Assembly (NCBI GenBank): GCA_947455205.1
Contig: CANGNF010000002.1
Coordinates: forward strand, 1-64,000
DNA length: 64,000 nt
Direction: 5' to 3'
Origin: Acetobacteraceae bacterium
GTDB taxonomy: Bacteria > Pseudomonadota > Alphaproteobacteria > Acetobacterales > Acetobacteraceae
The position numbers and the translations under genes were made by a program. The notes under the pieces are model-generated. The model did not search any database. It saw nothing but the letters and a program-made list of their open reading frames with translations, and was not told the DNA's origin. Shown here piece after piece: positions 53,364-62,655 of the stretch; position 1 is the stretch's first letter, and each line of letters opens with the position of its first letter.

Positions 53364-53879
53364 ATGAAGCCATACCGCACTTTGGTCGCCGGGGTTTGCG
53401 CCCTGGCCATCGCCATGCCCGCTTCGGCCGCCACCTGCGTGCAGCCGGTGGAGAAGGCGGGCTTCGACCTGCATGCCTTCCAGAGCCGGCTGATGGTGGT
53501 GGCACTGACCTGCCAGACCGAGGGCGGCGCGGCCGATGGCTACAACGGCCTGGTGCGCCGCTTCCAGACCGACCTGAAGGGCGCCTACGACCGGGTGATC
53601 GGCCATTTCCGCCGCAATGGCGGCAATCGCAAGTTCGACGACTACGTCACCAACCTGGCGAATACCCAGGCGCAGGAAAACCTGTCGCAGGGCGACCACC
53701 TGTGCCGCAACTACGCCGCCACCTGGCAGAAGGTGGGCACCATGACCACGATCACCGAGGTGATCGAGCTGGCCGCCGCCTCGCCGGCGCAGACCTTCTA
53801 CCCGCTGGAGGTTTGCGCGCCGCGGCCGCAGCGTGCCCCGGCTGCCCGCCCGCGCACCACCCAGGCGGCGGCGAACTGA
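53364..53879 (+). CDS. Hypothetical periplasmic protein
   Basis: 171 aa from ATG 53364 with GGGAG ten bases upstream; an earlier in-frame ATG at 53313 would bury the signal peptide. Signal peptide MKPYRTLVAGVCALAIAMPA with cut near ASA. The mature part is helical with four Cys (Cys near 29, 52, 113, 151), likely two disulfides, and a Pro/Arg-rich tail. No family recognised. A strong terminator follows. Confidence 0.8.
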   Translation: MKPYRTLVAGVCALAIAMPASAATCVQPVEKAGFDLHAFQSRLMVVALTCQTEGGAADGYNGLVRRFQTDLKGAYDRVIGHFRRNGGNRKFDDYVTNLANTQAQENLSQGDHLCRNYAATWQKVGTMTTITEVIELAAASPAQTFYPLEVCAPRPQRAPAARPRTTQAAAN

Positions 53880-53905
53880 TCGCGGCTTCCAGGGCTTCGA
53901 CGCAA

Positions 53906-53931
53906 AAAGGGGCGCCTTGCGGCGCCCCTTT
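53906..53931. terminator. Bidirectional intrinsic terminator
   Basis: AAAGGGGCGCC (53906-53916) pairs with GGCGCCCCTTT (53921-53931) over TTGC, flanked by A/T runs. It lies between the convergent periplasmic-protein and OmpA genes and can serve both. Confidence 0.88.
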
Positions 53932-53954
53932 CCAATTCCGGGCTGTCCCGCGCC

Positions 53955-55103
53955 TCAGCGCAGCACGATTTCCACCCGGCGGTTCTGCGGCTCGCGCACG
54001 CCATCGGCGGTCGGCACCAGCGGACGGCTCTCGCCGAAGGCGGTGACGCTGATCTGGTCGCGCTGCACGCCGCTGCGCACCAGCTCGCCAGCCACCGCTT
54101 CCGCCCGGCGCTGCGACAGGCGCTGGTTGTAGGCGGCGTCGCCCGAGCGGTCGGCGTGGCCGGCCACCTCGATCCGCGTCACCGACATGCGGCGCGAGTT
54201 CTGCGCTGCCTCGGTGATGATCTCGCGGGCGCGGCTGGTCAGGTCGGCGCGATCCCAGTCGAAGAACACCAGGTAGGTCCGCGCCGGCTGGACGGCCGGG
54301 GCAGGGGTCTGCGCCGGGGCGGCCATGGGCGGCGGCGGCGGCGGCGCCTGGTTGAAGGCGTAGCGCAGGCCGACCAGGACGGAGTGGTTGTAGTTCTCCA
54401 CTTCCACCTTGCCACGGCTGATGGCGCCGGTGCTGCTGTAGGCGGTCGAGTTGAACCGCGGCTCCAGCGTGCCGAGGAAGCGGTATTCCGCCGTCAGCGA
54501 GAGGCCGCGGACGCCGAACTGGGTCAGCGGCAGCGCGGCGCCGATGATGCCCTGGTAGGCGAAGCGGCCGGCGCTGTCGTCGATCCGCAGGCGCTGGCCG
54601 TTGGGCAGGCTGGTGGCGTTGAGCTTGCTGAACTCATCCCAGATGTAACCGGCACCGACGCCGATGTAGGGCTGCACGACGCTGGTCCCCAGGCCGAAAT
54701 TGGCGAAGTCCAGGTCGTAGAAGGCATTGGCCATGACGCCGTAGCTGCGCTGGCTGCCCCGGATGTTGCCGAAGGGCTGGCCGGCGCCCCGCAGCTTGTC
54801 GAACTCATTGCTGCGGAAGTTGCCTTCGACCTCGGCGCGGACGCCGTTGCCGAAGCCCCAGCCCAGGCTCATCAGCCCGACATAGCCCGGCTCGAACTGC
54901 GACTTCTGCCGGCCGTTCAGGCTGGCGGCGCCGCCGCCGAAAGCGCGGCGCGTGTCGATGTGCTCGCGGTCCAGCGGCTGGTTCCAGCCCACGGCGCCGC
55001 CGATGTAGAGGCCGGTGACCGGCTGTGCGCTGGCCCCAACGGAGCCCACGACCGGCGCTGCGACCAGCATGGTCGCCCCCAGCAGCGCATTGCGTAGTTT
55101 CAT
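53955..55103 (-). CDS. OmpA-family outer-membrane protein (barrel plus peptidoglycan-binding domain)
   Basis: 382 aa from ATG 55103 (MKLRNALLGATMLVAAPVVG, signal peptide cut near ASA). Residues about 28-240 are an eight-strand porin-like barrel (GLYIGGAVGWNQP, GWGFGNGVRAEVEGNF, LSLTAEYRFLGT), then a Pro-rich hinge PPPPPPMAAP, then the OmpA C-terminal domain (YLVFFDWDRADLTSRAREII, EVAGHADRSGDAAYNQRLSQ) that binds peptidoglycan. It is a close paralog of the next gene upstream. Confidence 0.94.
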   Translation of the reverse strand: MKLRNALLGATMLVAAPVVGSVGASAQPVTGLYIGGAVGWNQPLDREHIDTRRAFGGGAASLNGRQKSQFEPGYVGLMSLGWGFGNGVRAEVEGNFRSNEFDKLRGAGQPFGNIRGSQRSYGVMANAFYDLDFANFGLGTSVVQPYIGVGAGYIWDEFSKLNATSLPNGQRLRIDDSAGRFAYQGIIGAALPLTQFGVRGLSLTAEYRFLGTLEPRFNSTAYSSTGAISRGKVEVENYNHSVLVGLRYAFNQAPPPPPPMAAPAQTPAPAVQPARTYLVFFDWDRADLTSRAREIITEAAQNSRRMSVTRIEVAGHADRSGDAAYNQRLSQRRAEAVAGELVRSGVQRDQISVTAFGESRPLVPTADGVREPQNRRVEIVLR

Positions 55104-55330
55104 CAAGGTGGTGTCTCCCGTTCCCGAATGCGGGCGAGCCGGCCCCGTACGGGGTCGCTTTCGCCAGCGCGGCACTGCCTGAATGTCGGGCCGCCCAGGC
55201 AGTTCCGGGCGGCAACACGGCAGCGGCCAACTGTGGCCAACAGGCCACGCTTGGGGTGTGGGGGACAGACAACTACCGGTCAGCGCAAGCGGCTGTGAAG
55301 TGCCGCTGGCGCTGGGCACCGGACAAAAAG

Positions 55331-55354
55331 AAAGGGCGCCCGAAGGCGCCCTTT
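55331..55354 (-). terminator. Intrinsic terminator after the second OmpA gene
   Basis: AAAGGGCGCC (55331-55340) pairs with GGCGCCCTTT (55345-55354) over CGAA. On the minus strand it is followed by CTTTTTGTCC, a good U tract, about 29 bp past the ompA-like stop at 55383. Confidence 0.88.
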
Positions 55355-55382
55355 CCCTAACTCAGCGAAGAGTTCGGGCTGC

Positions 55383-56438
55383 TTAGCGCAGCACGATCTC
55401 GACGCGGCGGTTCTGCGGCTCGCGGACGTTGTCCGCGGTCGGAACCAGCGGGCGGCTCTCACCGAAGGCCTGGACGCTGATCGCGCCGCGGGCCACGCCG
55501 TCACGCACCAGCTGGGCGGCAACCGCCTCAGCGCGGCGCTGCGACAGGCGCTGGTTGTACGCGGCGTCGCCCGAACGGTCGGCATGGCCGGCCACTTCGA
55601 TGCGGGTCACGTTGGCGCGCTGCGCGTTGGTCGCCGCTTCCTTGATGATTTCGCGGGCGCGGGCCGTCAGGTCGGCGCGATCCCAGTCGAAGAACACCAG
55701 GTAGGTGCGGGCGACGCCCGGAGCCGCGGCCGGGGCCGGGGCGGGGGCGGCGGCCGGCGCCATCGGGGCCGGGGCACCGAAGGCGTAGCGGAAGCCGATC
55801 AGGCCGCTGATGTTGTCGTTGGACGGCTTGAACGAGCCAGCGCCCAGGACGCCCGCGGTGCGGGTCTGGGTGTGGATCGTCGGCGACAGGGTGCCGTAGT
55901 AGCGCGCTTCGGCGGTCAGGCTCAGGCCCGGAACCATCGAGGACAGGCTGTAGGCGACGCCGACGATGCCCTGGTAGGCCAGGGTGCCGCGGGTGTCGTT
56001 GACGCCGAACGACGTCGTGCCGTTCACGCCGCGATCCTGCACCTTGTTGAAGCCGTAGCCGACGCCGGCGCCGACATACGGGGTGACGGCCATGCCGAGG
56101 TTGATGTCATAGAGGACATTCACCATCGGGCCGTAGGACTGCAGGTAGCCCACGTTGCGCGACGCAACGCCGGCGCGCGTCGTGGTGCGGGTGATGTCGT
56201 TCTGGCGGAAGTTGCCTTCCACTTCGGCGCGCAGGCCGTTGCCGAAGCCCCAACCGATGCTGGCCAGACCGACCGCACCAACTTCGCTCTTCAGCTTAAT
56301 GCCAGCAGCGCTGGTGCTCGGGAAGCGATAGTTCGCGCCCGCGCCACCGGCGATGTACAGGCCGTTAACAGGCTGGGCCTGCGCGGCAACCGGCAGCGCC
56401 AGAACAGTGGCGGCCAGCAGAACCTTCTTGAGGCTCAT
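55383..56438 (-). CDS. OmpA-family outer-membrane protein, paralog
   Basis: 351 aa from ATG 56438 behind GAGGAGAG. Signal peptide MSLKKVLLAATVLALPVAAQ, barrel (NGLYIAGGAGANYRF, SIGWGFGNGLRAEVEGNFRQ, PGLSLTAEARYYGTL), Ala/Pro hinge, and C-terminal OmpA domain nearly identical to that of the gene at 53955. The very similar C-terminal DNA and tandem order point to duplication. Separate terminators and a 279-bp gap suggest each is its own transcript. Confidence 0.94.
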   Translation of the reverse strand: MSLKKVLLAATVLALPVAAQAQPVNGLYIAGGAGANYRFPSTSAAGIKLKSEVGAVGLASIGWGFGNGLRAEVEGNFRQNDITRTTTRAGVASRNVGYLQSYGPMVNVLYDINLGMAVTPYVGAGVGYGFNKVQDRGVNGTTSFGVNDTRGTLAYQGIVGVAYSLSSMVPGLSLTAEARYYGTLSPTIHTQTRTAGVLGAGSFKPSNDNISGLIGFRYAFGAPAPMAPAAAPAPAPAAAPGVARTYLVFFDWDRADLTARAREIIKEAATNAQRANVTRIEVAGHADRSGDAAYNQRLSQRRAEAVAAQLVRDGVARGAISVQAFGESRPLVPTADNVREPQNRRVEIVLR

Positions 56439-56607
56439 GGTTTTCTCTCCTCGGTCCCGTTCAAGATCTCAATCGCGGCGCTGACCCTGGGATCGACTCC
56501 AGCACTGCGTGTCCGCAACCTATCACCGACTGAGGCCGCTGGAACCCCGATGCGACCATTTCCGCATCAATGTGGCCCGAAAGCCACAAGCGGCGATGGC
56601 AAGTTTG

Positions 56608-57729
56608 TCACAGCCCCTTCAGGGCGGTCGCGTCATCCATCTCGGCCAGGCTGCCGAGTGCCAGCAACCTGTTGGCGTGGCCCAATTTCCGGCCCGGCCG
56701 CGCTTCCGCCTTGCCGTACAGGTGCGGCGCCACGCCGGGCTGCGCCACCAGGCGCGGCCAGGCCGCCAGTCCTTCGGGACCGACCAGGTTCTTCATCACG
56801 GCATCGTGGTGGCGGGCCGGGTCGGCCAAAGGCAACCCGGCCACGGCGCGCACATGCTGCTCGAACTGGCTCGCCAGGCAGGCATCCATGGTCCAGTGGC
56901 CGGAGTTGTGCGGCCGGGGGGCGATCTCGTTGCCCAGCAGCGTGCCGTCGGGCAGCACGAAGAGCTCCAGCGCCAGCAGGCCGACCAGCCCCAGCGCCTC
57001 GGCCACCTGGCCAGCATGGCGCCGGGCCAGCGCCGCGGTTGCGGCGGAAACCCGGGCCGGGGCGAAGCTGAGGTCCAGGATGTGGTGGTGGTGGCGGTTC
57101 TCCACCGCGTCATAGACCGCCAGCGCCCCATCCACCCCGCGGGCGGCAATGGCCGAGACCTCGGCCACGAAGGGCACGAAGGCTTCCAGGATCAGCGGCT
57201 TGGGCGCCAGCCGGGCAAAGGCGGGGGCCAGGTCATCCGGCGAGCGCAACACCGCTTGGCCGCGGCCGTCATAGCCCATGCGGGTGGTCTTCAGCACCGC
57301 GGGCAGCCCGATCTCGGCCACCGCGGCGGTCAGTTCGGCCTCGGTGTGCACCGCGCGCCAGGGCGCCACCGGCACGCCGGCCCGGGCCAGGAAGGCCTTC
57401 TCGGCCAGCCGGTCCTGGCAGACCTGCAGCACGCCCACGCCGGGGCGGCAGGGCGCCAGCGGCTCCAGCGCCGCCAGGGTGGCGGCGGGCACGTTCTCGA
57501 ACTCGAAGGTCACCACATCCACCGCGGCGGCGAAGCGCGCCAACGCGGCGGCGTCCTCATACGGCGCGATGGTGTGGGCGGCGGCCACCTGCATGCCCGG
57601 CGACTCGGCCTCAGGCGCGTAGATGTGGCAGCGATAGCCCAGCCGCGCCGCCGCCAGGGCGGACATGCGCCCCAGTTGCCCGCCGCCGAGAATGCCGATG
57701 GTGGCGCCGGGGGGGAGCGGCGCGCTCAC
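56608..57729 (-). CDS. purK: 5-(carboxyamino)imidazole ribonucleotide synthase
   Basis: 373 aa from GTG 57729, overlapping the purE stop as GTGA; longer frames are shadows of purE. ATP-grasp enzyme: [67 protein letters not shown]. It carboxylates AIR in purine synthesis. A small hairpin (TGTGGC/GCCACA, 56571-56588) about 20 bp past the stop may end the transcript. Confidence 0.96.
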   Translation of the reverse strand: MSAPLPPGATIGILGGGQLGRMSALAAARLGYRCHIYAPEAESPGMQVAAAHTIAPYEDAAALARFAAAVDVVTFEFENVPAATLAALEPLAPCRPGVGVLQVCQDRLAEKAFLARAGVPVAPWRAVHTEAELTAAVAEIGLPAVLKTTRMGYDGRGQAVLRSPDDLAPAFARLAPKPLILEAFVPFVAEVSAIAARGVDGALAVYDAVENRHHHHILDLSFAPARVSAATAALARRHAGQVAEALGLVGLLALELFVLPDGTLLGNEIAPRPHNSGHWTMDACLASQFEQHVRAVAGLPLADPARHHDAVMKNLVGPEGLAAWPRLVAQPGVAPHLYGKAEARPGRKLGHANRLLALGSLAEMDDATALKGL

Positions 57730-58229
57730 GCCACGCCGTCCGCGACGGTCTCGGGCACGCCGGCGGTCTGCGCCGCGCGCCAGGCGTCCAGGCGCTCGGC
57801 CAGGGCGGGGTCGCTCAGGGCCAGGATGGCGGCGGCCAGCAGGGCGGCGTTGATGGCGCCGGCCTTGCCGATCGCCAGGGTGCCGACCGGGATGCCGCCG
57901 GGCATCTGGGCAATGGAGAGCAGGCTGTCCATGCCCTTCAGCGCGTGGCTTTCCACCGGCACGCCCAGCACGGGCAGCGGGGTCATGCTGGCGGCCATGC
58001 CCGGCAGGTGGGCGGCGCCGCCGGCCCCGGCGATGATGACCTTCAGACCGCGGCCACGGGCGCCGCTGGCGTAGTCTACCAGCCGGCCCGGCGTGCGATG
58101 CGCCGAGACCACCCGGCATTCATGCGGAATGCCCAGCTTTTCCAGCGTCTCGGCGGCGTTCCGCATGGTTTCCCAGTCGGAGCGGCTGCCCATGATGACC
58201 CCGACCACGGGGGAAGCGCGTTCTGCCAT
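57726..58229 (-). CDS. purE: 5-(carboxyamino)imidazole ribonucleotide mutase
   Basis: 167 aa from ATG 58229. Class I Pur[56 protein letters not shown], and [20 protein letters not shown]. It isomerises N5-CAIR made by PurK. It is 10 bp downstream of the YdcH gene and four-base overlapped with purK. Confidence 0.96.
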   Translation of the reverse strand: MAERASPVVGVIMGSRSDWETMRNAAETLEKLGIPHECRVVSAHRTPGRLVDYASGARGRGLKVIIAGAGGAAHLPGMAASMTPLPVLGVPVESHALKGMDSLLSIAQMPGGIPVGTLAIGKAGAINAALLAAAILALSDPALAERLDAWRAAQTAGVPETVADGVA

Positions 58230-58239
58230 GGTGCGACCC

Positions 58240-58440
58240 TCAGGCGATGATGTCGGGCACCAGGCGGCTCTCCAGCCAGGAAACCTCATCCTTCAGCTTC
58301 AGCTTGCGCTTCTTCAGCCGCTGGATCTGCAACTGGTCGCCCTTGTCGGCCTCAAGCCGGGCAATGACGGTATCCAGGTCGCGGTGCTCGCTGCGCATTT
58401 CGTGCAGGCGGCGCAGCAGGGAATCGCGGTCTGCGAGCAT
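58240..58440 (-). CDS. YdcH-like DUF465 protein
   Basis: 66 aa, helical hairpin with [20 protein letters not shown] and [20 protein letters not shown], the DUF465/YdcH pattern. Cytoplasmic; function unknown across the family. It is co-directional with purE, 10 bp upstream, and head-to-head with a second DUF465 gene. Confidence 0.9.
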   Translation of the reverse strand: MLADRDSLLRRLHEMRSEHRDLDTVIARLEADKGDQLQIQRLKKRKLKLKDEVSWLESRLVPDIIA

Positions 58441-58577
58441 CGGATATGAACCCAGTCTGACGACGCTTTAAGGATGCATTCGACGGAGAGGCGGCATTAG
58501 CATGACAGCCCCAGCCCGCCCAGCAGGACCGGGCGGCCCAGGGGTCTTAACCATCCAGGTCCGGAAGAGGAAGCCGC

Positions 58578-58748
58578 ATGATCAATCCGCCCAGGCTCCG
58601 TTCCCTCGAAGACAAGCACGCTACGCTGGAGCGCCAGATCGCCAGCGAGGATGCCCGCCCGAGGCCGGACGAGACCGCGTTGGGCCGACTGAAGCGCGAA
58701 AAACTGCGATTGAAGGAAGAGATCGAGAAACTCCGCCGGCCGCACTGA
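58578..58748 (+). CDS. Second YdcH-like DUF465 protein
   Basis: 56 aa (MINPPRLRSLEDKHATLERQ, then LGRLKREKLRLKEEIEKLRR), ATG 58578 preceded by AGAGGAAG. It has the same two-helix charged pattern as the neighbour at 58240-58440 and the LKREKLRLKEEI signature. It lies 137 bp away in the opposite direction. Function unknown. Confidence 0.85.
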   Translation: MINPPRLRSLEDKHATLERQIASEDARPRPDETALGRLKREKLRLKEEIEKLRRPH

Positions 58749-58836
58749 GGTCGGCGGGCGGGGTCATGGGCTCCGCCTCCTGCCGATCCGTCGGCCTGGA
58801 AAAGCTTGGTGTCAGCGGCCCAGGCGGCCGCTGGCA

Positions 58837-59403
58837 TCAGGCCGCGTCGCTGTCGTGCTCCAGCGGCGGAATCTCGGAGACCAGCGGGCTGCCGGAGGCG
58901 ATCAGCGCCGCGTTCAGGTCGCCCTGGCTGCACAGCCCCAGGATCACCGGGTCGCGCGGCTTGATGTTGGCACTGTTCCAGTGGGTGCGGTCGCGCACCT
59001 TTGCGATGGTTTCCTTGGTGGTGCCCAGCAGCTTGCCCACCGCGATGTCGCTGAGTTGCGGATGGTGGCGCAGCACCCAGGCGATGGCATCCGGCCGGTC
59101 GTTGCGCTTGGACACCGGCGTGTACTTGGCGCCCTTGCCGCGCGCCTTCGGCACCGGAGAGCCGGTTTCCACGATCTTCAGCCGCAGCGCCGGGTTGGCC
59201 TCGCAACGGGCGATCTCCTCGCGCGTCAGCTGGCTGTTCAGCACCGGGTCGTAGCCGATGATGCCCTGGGCCACCTCGCCATCGGCGATGGCCTGGACCT
59301 CCAGCGGGTGCATGCCGACGAAATCGGCAACCTGCTCGAAGGTCAGGGAGGTCTTTTCGATCAGCCACACGGCGGTGGCCTTGGGCATCAGCGGCTGGGT
59401 CAT
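58837..59403 (-). CDS. trcR: TrcR-type (DUF1013) cell-cycle transcriptional regulator
   Basis: 188 aa. It opens MPKATAVWLIEKTSLTFEQV and has EIARCEANPALRLKI, YTPVSKRNDRPDAIAWVLRH and LLGTTKETIAKVRDRTHWNS, matching the DUF1013/TrcR family restricted to alphaproteobacteria, where it contains helix-turn-helix-like segments and acts with CtrA-type cell-cycle control (family knowledge). Single gene, convergent with the DUF465 gene. Confidence 0.9.
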   Translation of the reverse strand: MTQPLMPKATAVWLIEKTSLTFEQVADFVGMHPLEVQAIADGEVAQGIIGYDPVLNSQLTREEIARCEANPALRLKIVETGSPVPKARGKGAKYTPVSKRNDRPDAIAWVLRHHPQLSDIAVGKLLGTTKETIAKVRDRTHWNSANIKPRDPVILGLCSQGDLNAALIASGSPLVSEIPPLEHDSDAA

Positions 59404-59541
59404 CGTCGAAACCTTATGGCGGCGGCGGGGGTGGGGCGGGTGGCGCCCGGCAGCCCCCCAACCGAGGCGTTGCGTGGCATATAGAGAGGGTGCCCGGCGG
59501 GGTCAAAGCCCGCCGGCGGGTTTTGAGACGGAGGCAAGAGA

Positions 59542-59733
59542 ATGTTCGACGAGGAAGGGCCGCGGCCCCGCGGCAACTTCACCCCGCCGGTGCTGGACAG
59601 CTGGGGCGTGGAGGACCTGCGCGCCTGGATCGCCACCCTGCAGGCCGAGATCGGCCGGGCCGAGGCGGCGATCCGCAGCCGCGAGGCACAGCGCAGCGCC
59701 GCCGACGCCTTCTTTCGCCGGCCGCCGGGCTAA
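59542..59733 (+). CDS. DUF1192 family small protein
   Basis: 63 aa with LDSWGVEDLRAWIATLQAEI and RAEAAIRSREAQRSAADAFF, the DUF1192 signature; the start MFDEE follows GGAGGCAAGAGA. Helical and cytoplasmic, function unknown. Its stop overlaps the end of the convergent Bug gene by four bases. Confidence 0.88.
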   Translation: MFDEEGPRPRGNFTPPVLDSWGVEDLRAWIATLQAEIGRAEAAIRSREAQRSAADAFFRRPPG

Positions 59734-60671
59734 TTCACCGTCAGGCCGGCGCTGGCCGCCACCCGGCGCCAGCGCGCCGACTCGCTGACCAGCTGGCGCT
59801 GGTACTCGGCCCCCGGCAGGAAGGCCGCCTGGGCGCCCTCGGCCTCGAAGAAGCGGCTGAAGGCGGCATCGGCCAGGGCGGCCTGGATGGCCGCTTCCAG
59901 CGCCTGGCGCACCGGCGCCGGGGTGCCGCGCGGCGCCAGGATGCCCCACCAGAACTCGACCTCGAAATCGAAGCCAGCCTCCCGCACCGTCTGCGCCTGG
60001 GGGAAGTGCGGGGCGCGGGTCGGCCCGGTGGTGGCCAGCAGGCGCAGCTGCCCGGCCTTCAGCGGCGCGCCCAGCGCCGGCGGGCTGCCGATGATCAGGT
60101 CGATCCGCCCGGCCAGCAGGTCCAGCGTGGCCGGGCCCAGGCCGCGATAGGGCACGTGCTCCATCTCGATGCCCGCGACCTGGCCGAACAGCACGCCGGA
60201 GAAGTGGTTGATGGTGCCCGGCCCGGCCGAGCCGTAGCGCAGCGGCCTGGTCCGCCCCAGCCGCACCAGCTCCGCCATGGTGGTGGCCGGCAGTTGCGGC
60301 GCGGCGGCGACGGCCAGCGACGCGGTGGCCAGCCGGGCGACGGCGTCGAATACCATGGCCGGGTCCGGCGCACCGGGCTGCGCGGTTGCGGTGGAGACCA
60401 CCGAGAGCGAGGCGACCAGCAGCGTGTGGCCATCGGCCGGCTGCTGGGCCACGTATTGCGCGCCGATCTGGCCGCCAGCGCCGGCCCGGTTCTCGGCCAC
60501 GAAGGGCGGGCCGAAGGCGGCCTGCAGCTTTTCCGCCAGCGCCCGGGCGATGACGTCGTTCGACCCGCCGGGCGCGAAGGGGATGACGAGCCGCACCGGG
60601 CGGTCCGGCCAGCGCGGCTGGGCGAGGGCAGGAGACGCCGCCAGCGTCGCCAGCAGCGCCCGGCGCTTCAT
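59730..60671 (-). CDS. Bug/TctC-family substrate-binding protein
   Basis: 313 aa from ATG 60671, in an ATGA overlap with the SucD-like gene. A short signal peptide, MKRRALLATLAASPALAQPR, is followed by WPDRPVRLVIPFAPGGSNDV, VAENRAGAGGQIGAQYVAQQ and YRGLGPATLDLLAGRIDLII. Being coupled to an acyl-CoA ligase operon suggests that its carboxylate ligand is the substrate of that ligase. Confidence 0.93.
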   Translation of the reverse strand: MKRRALLATLAASPALAQPRWPDRPVRLVIPFAPGGSNDVIARALAEKLQAAFGPPFVAENRAGAGGQIGAQYVAQQPADGHTLLVASLSVVSTATAQPGAPDPAMVFDAVARLATASLAVAAAPQLPATTMAELVRLGRTRPLRYGSAGPGTINHFSGVLFGQVAGIEMEHVPYRGLGPATLDLLAGRIDLIIGSPPALGAPLKAGQLRLLATTGPTRAPHFPQAQTVREAGFDFEVEFWWGILAPRGTPAPVRQALEAAIQAALADAAFSRFFEAEGAQAAFLPGAEYQRQLVSESARWRRVAASAGLTVN

Positions 60672-61555
60672 GCCTGCCGCCCGAACAGCGCGGCGCAGCG
60701 GGCGACCAGCGCCGCCGTGGTGGCGAAGACCTCCGCCCCCGCGGCTTGCAGCGCGGTGGTCTTGCTCTCCAGCGTGCCGGCGCCGCCATAGGTCAGCGCG
60801 CCGGCATGGCCCATGGCGACACCCTCCTTCGCCTCCCGCCCCGCCAGCAGGCACAGCACCGGCTTGCCGATGGGCTTCGCGGCCAGGGCGGCGGCGAACT
60901 CCTCCTCCTCGGTGCCGCCGACCTCGCCCACCAGCACCACCGCTTCGGTGGCGCCGTGCTGGGCCAGGTAGGGCAGCAACTCCGCGAAGCGCGTGCCCTT
61001 CACCGCGTCGCCGCCGACGCCGATCCAGCTGGACTGGCCGAGGCCGAGCTGCACCAGGCGGTAGCCGACCTCATAGGACAGGGTGCCGGACTTGGTGATG
61101 AGCGCGACCGGGCCGGGGCGCAGCGCGACATTGGGCAGGAAGCCCAGCTTGGCCTGGCCGGGCAGGGCGATGCCGGGGGTGGAGGCGCCGATCCAGGTGA
61201 CGCCGGCGGCCTGGGTCAGCCGGCGCAAGTGCAGCGCGTCGTGCACCGGCACGCCTTCCGCAATGGTCACGATGAGGGTGATGCCGGCGGCGACGGCTTC
61301 CTCCACCGCGGCACGGGTTTCCAGCGGCGGCACCATGCAGATGCTGGCGGTGGCGCCGGTTTCACGCGTGGCGGCGTGGCAGTCGGCAAACAGCGGGATG
61401 CCGTCGATGTTGCCGCCGGCTTCGCGCAGGCTGGTGCCGGCTGCGATATGCGTGCCGTAGTCGCGCATCAGCTGGGTGTGGCGGCGGCCCATGCGACCGC
61501 TGGCGCCCTGCACCAGAACCGGGGTGCGGGCGGCGAACTCGGCCAGCGCCTTCAT
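60668..61555 (-). CDS. Acyl-CoA ligase alpha subunit (SucD family, ADP-forming type)
   Basis: 295 aa from ATG 61555, coupled to the beta subunit by ATGA. Rossmann CoA-binding domain (TPVLVQGASGRMGRRHTQLM) and ligase domain with the phosphohistidine loop GHAGALTYGGAGTLESK. IGKPVLCLLAGREA matches SucD. With the adjacent SucC-like subunit it should activate a carboxylate to its CoA thioester with ATP or GTP. Absence of 2-oxoglutarate dehydrogenase genes nearby argues for a catabolic ligase (malate-CoA ligase-like or other) rather than the TCA enzyme. Confidence 0.88.
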   Translation of the reverse strand: MKALAEFAARTPVLVQGASGRMGRRHTQLMRDYGTHIAAGTSLREAGGNIDGIPLFADCHAATRETGATASICMVPPLETRAAVEEAVAAGITLIVTIAEGVPVHDALHLRRLTQAAGVTWIGASTPGIALPGQAKLGFLPNVALRPGPVALITKSGTLSYEVGYRLVQLGLGQSSWIGVGGDAVKGTRFAELLPYLAQHGATEAVVLVGEVGGTEEEEFAAALAAKPIGKPVLCLLAGREAKEGVAMGHAGALTYGGAGTLESKTTALQAAGAEVFATTAALVARCAALFGRQA

Positions 61556-62655
61556 GCCGCGAACTCCGCCACTTTGGCGATGCTGGGCTCCAGATCCTCG
61601 AAGATGGCGATGTCCGGCCGCGCCTCGGCCAGCCAGCGCCGGGCTTCCTCGCTGCCATTGCCGACCAGGCGGGCGACGACGGGCACGTTGCCGCAGGGCT
61701 GGGCTTGCAGGGCGGCGGCGAGGAGTTGCGCGAACTCCCGTTGGTCGGTGATGCCGGCGAAGATGTTGACGAACAGGACGCGGAGGCTGTGGTGTTCGCT
61801 CAGCCATTCCAGCACGCGTATCAGCCGGGCCGGGCTGCCGCGCAACTGGCCGGTGCGGATGTCCAGGAAGTTGATGGGGTGGGCGCCGCGGGCGGTCAGC
61901 TCGTCCACCAGCATCATGGAAAGCCCGGCCCCGGTGGTGATCAGGCCGATCCTGCCCTTGGGATCCAGTTCCACATAATCGAAGCCTTCGTCCAGCTTGC
62001 GCAGCGCGTCCGGGTACAGCGTGGCGTTGGCGCGCAGCAGGGCTTCCTGCCCGGGCTGGCGATGCAGCGCGTTGCCGTCCAGCACTAGCTTGGCATCGCC
62101 CGCCACCGCACCGGCCGGGCCGACGAAGAGCGGGTTGATCTCCGCCAGCATCAGTTCTTCGCGGAGGAACAGCGCGGCCAGCTTGCCGCCCACGTCGCGC
62201 ACCGCCGGGTCATCCGTCAACGCGGCCAGGGCGGCGTTGATGCTGGCTTCATCGGGTGCGCAGAGGCGGGTGAGGGCAGGGGTCAGCGCGTGGCTCTCCA
62301 CCTCGACGCCGCCCTCGGCGATGAAGGTGACGCGCAGCGCGCCGGCGCCGGCGTCCAGCAGTATCGAGAGGTAGCATTCGCGACCCGTCGCCGGCGCTTC
62401 CACCAGGCAGGCGTGCACCGCATGGCCCTTGATGCTGCTGCCGAGGATGCGCTTGAGCGCGGCCTCGGTCTCGTCCGCGTCGCGGCACAGCGCCACGCCG
62501 CCGGCCTTGCCGCGGCCGCCCACCGTGACCTGCGCCTTGACCACGCGCGGCGCGGCCGGCGCTGCCCAGGCGGCGTCGCGCACCACCTCTCCCGCCGGCA
62601 CGGTGATGCCGTACTGCCGCAGCAGCGCCTTGCCGTCCGCCTCGACCAGCAGCAT
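61552..62655 (-). CDS. Acyl-CoA ligase beta subunit (SucC family, ATP-grasp)
   Basis: 367 aa, slightly shorter than SucC (about 388). ATP-grasp start EADGKALLRQYGITVPAGEV, VKAQVTVGGRGKAGGVALCR, LMLAEINPLFVG, ITTGAGLSMMLVDELTARGA and NFLDIRTG, VLFVNIFAGITDQREFAQLL. It carries the nucleotide site of the ligase. The start shares one base with the acyl-CoA dehydrogenase stop (TGATG), so the subunits and dehydrogenase are made together. Confidence 0.9.
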   Translation of the reverse strand: MLLVEADGKALLRQYGITVPAGEVVRDAAWAAPAAPRVVKAQVTVGGRGKAGGVALCRDADETEAALKRILGSSIKGHAVHACLVEAPATGRECYLSILLDAGAGALRVTFIAEGGVEVESHALTPALTRLCAPDEASINAALAALTDDPAVRDVGGKLAALFLREELMLAEINPLFVGPAGAVAGDAKLVLDGNALHRQPGQEALLRANATLYPDALRKLDEGFDYVELDPKGRIGLITTGAGLSMMLVDELTARGAHPINFLDIRTGQLRGSPARLIRVLEWLSEHHSLRVLFVNIFAGITDQREFAQLLAAALQAQPCGNVPVVARLVGNGSEEARRWLAEARPDIAIFEDLEPSIAKVAEFAA

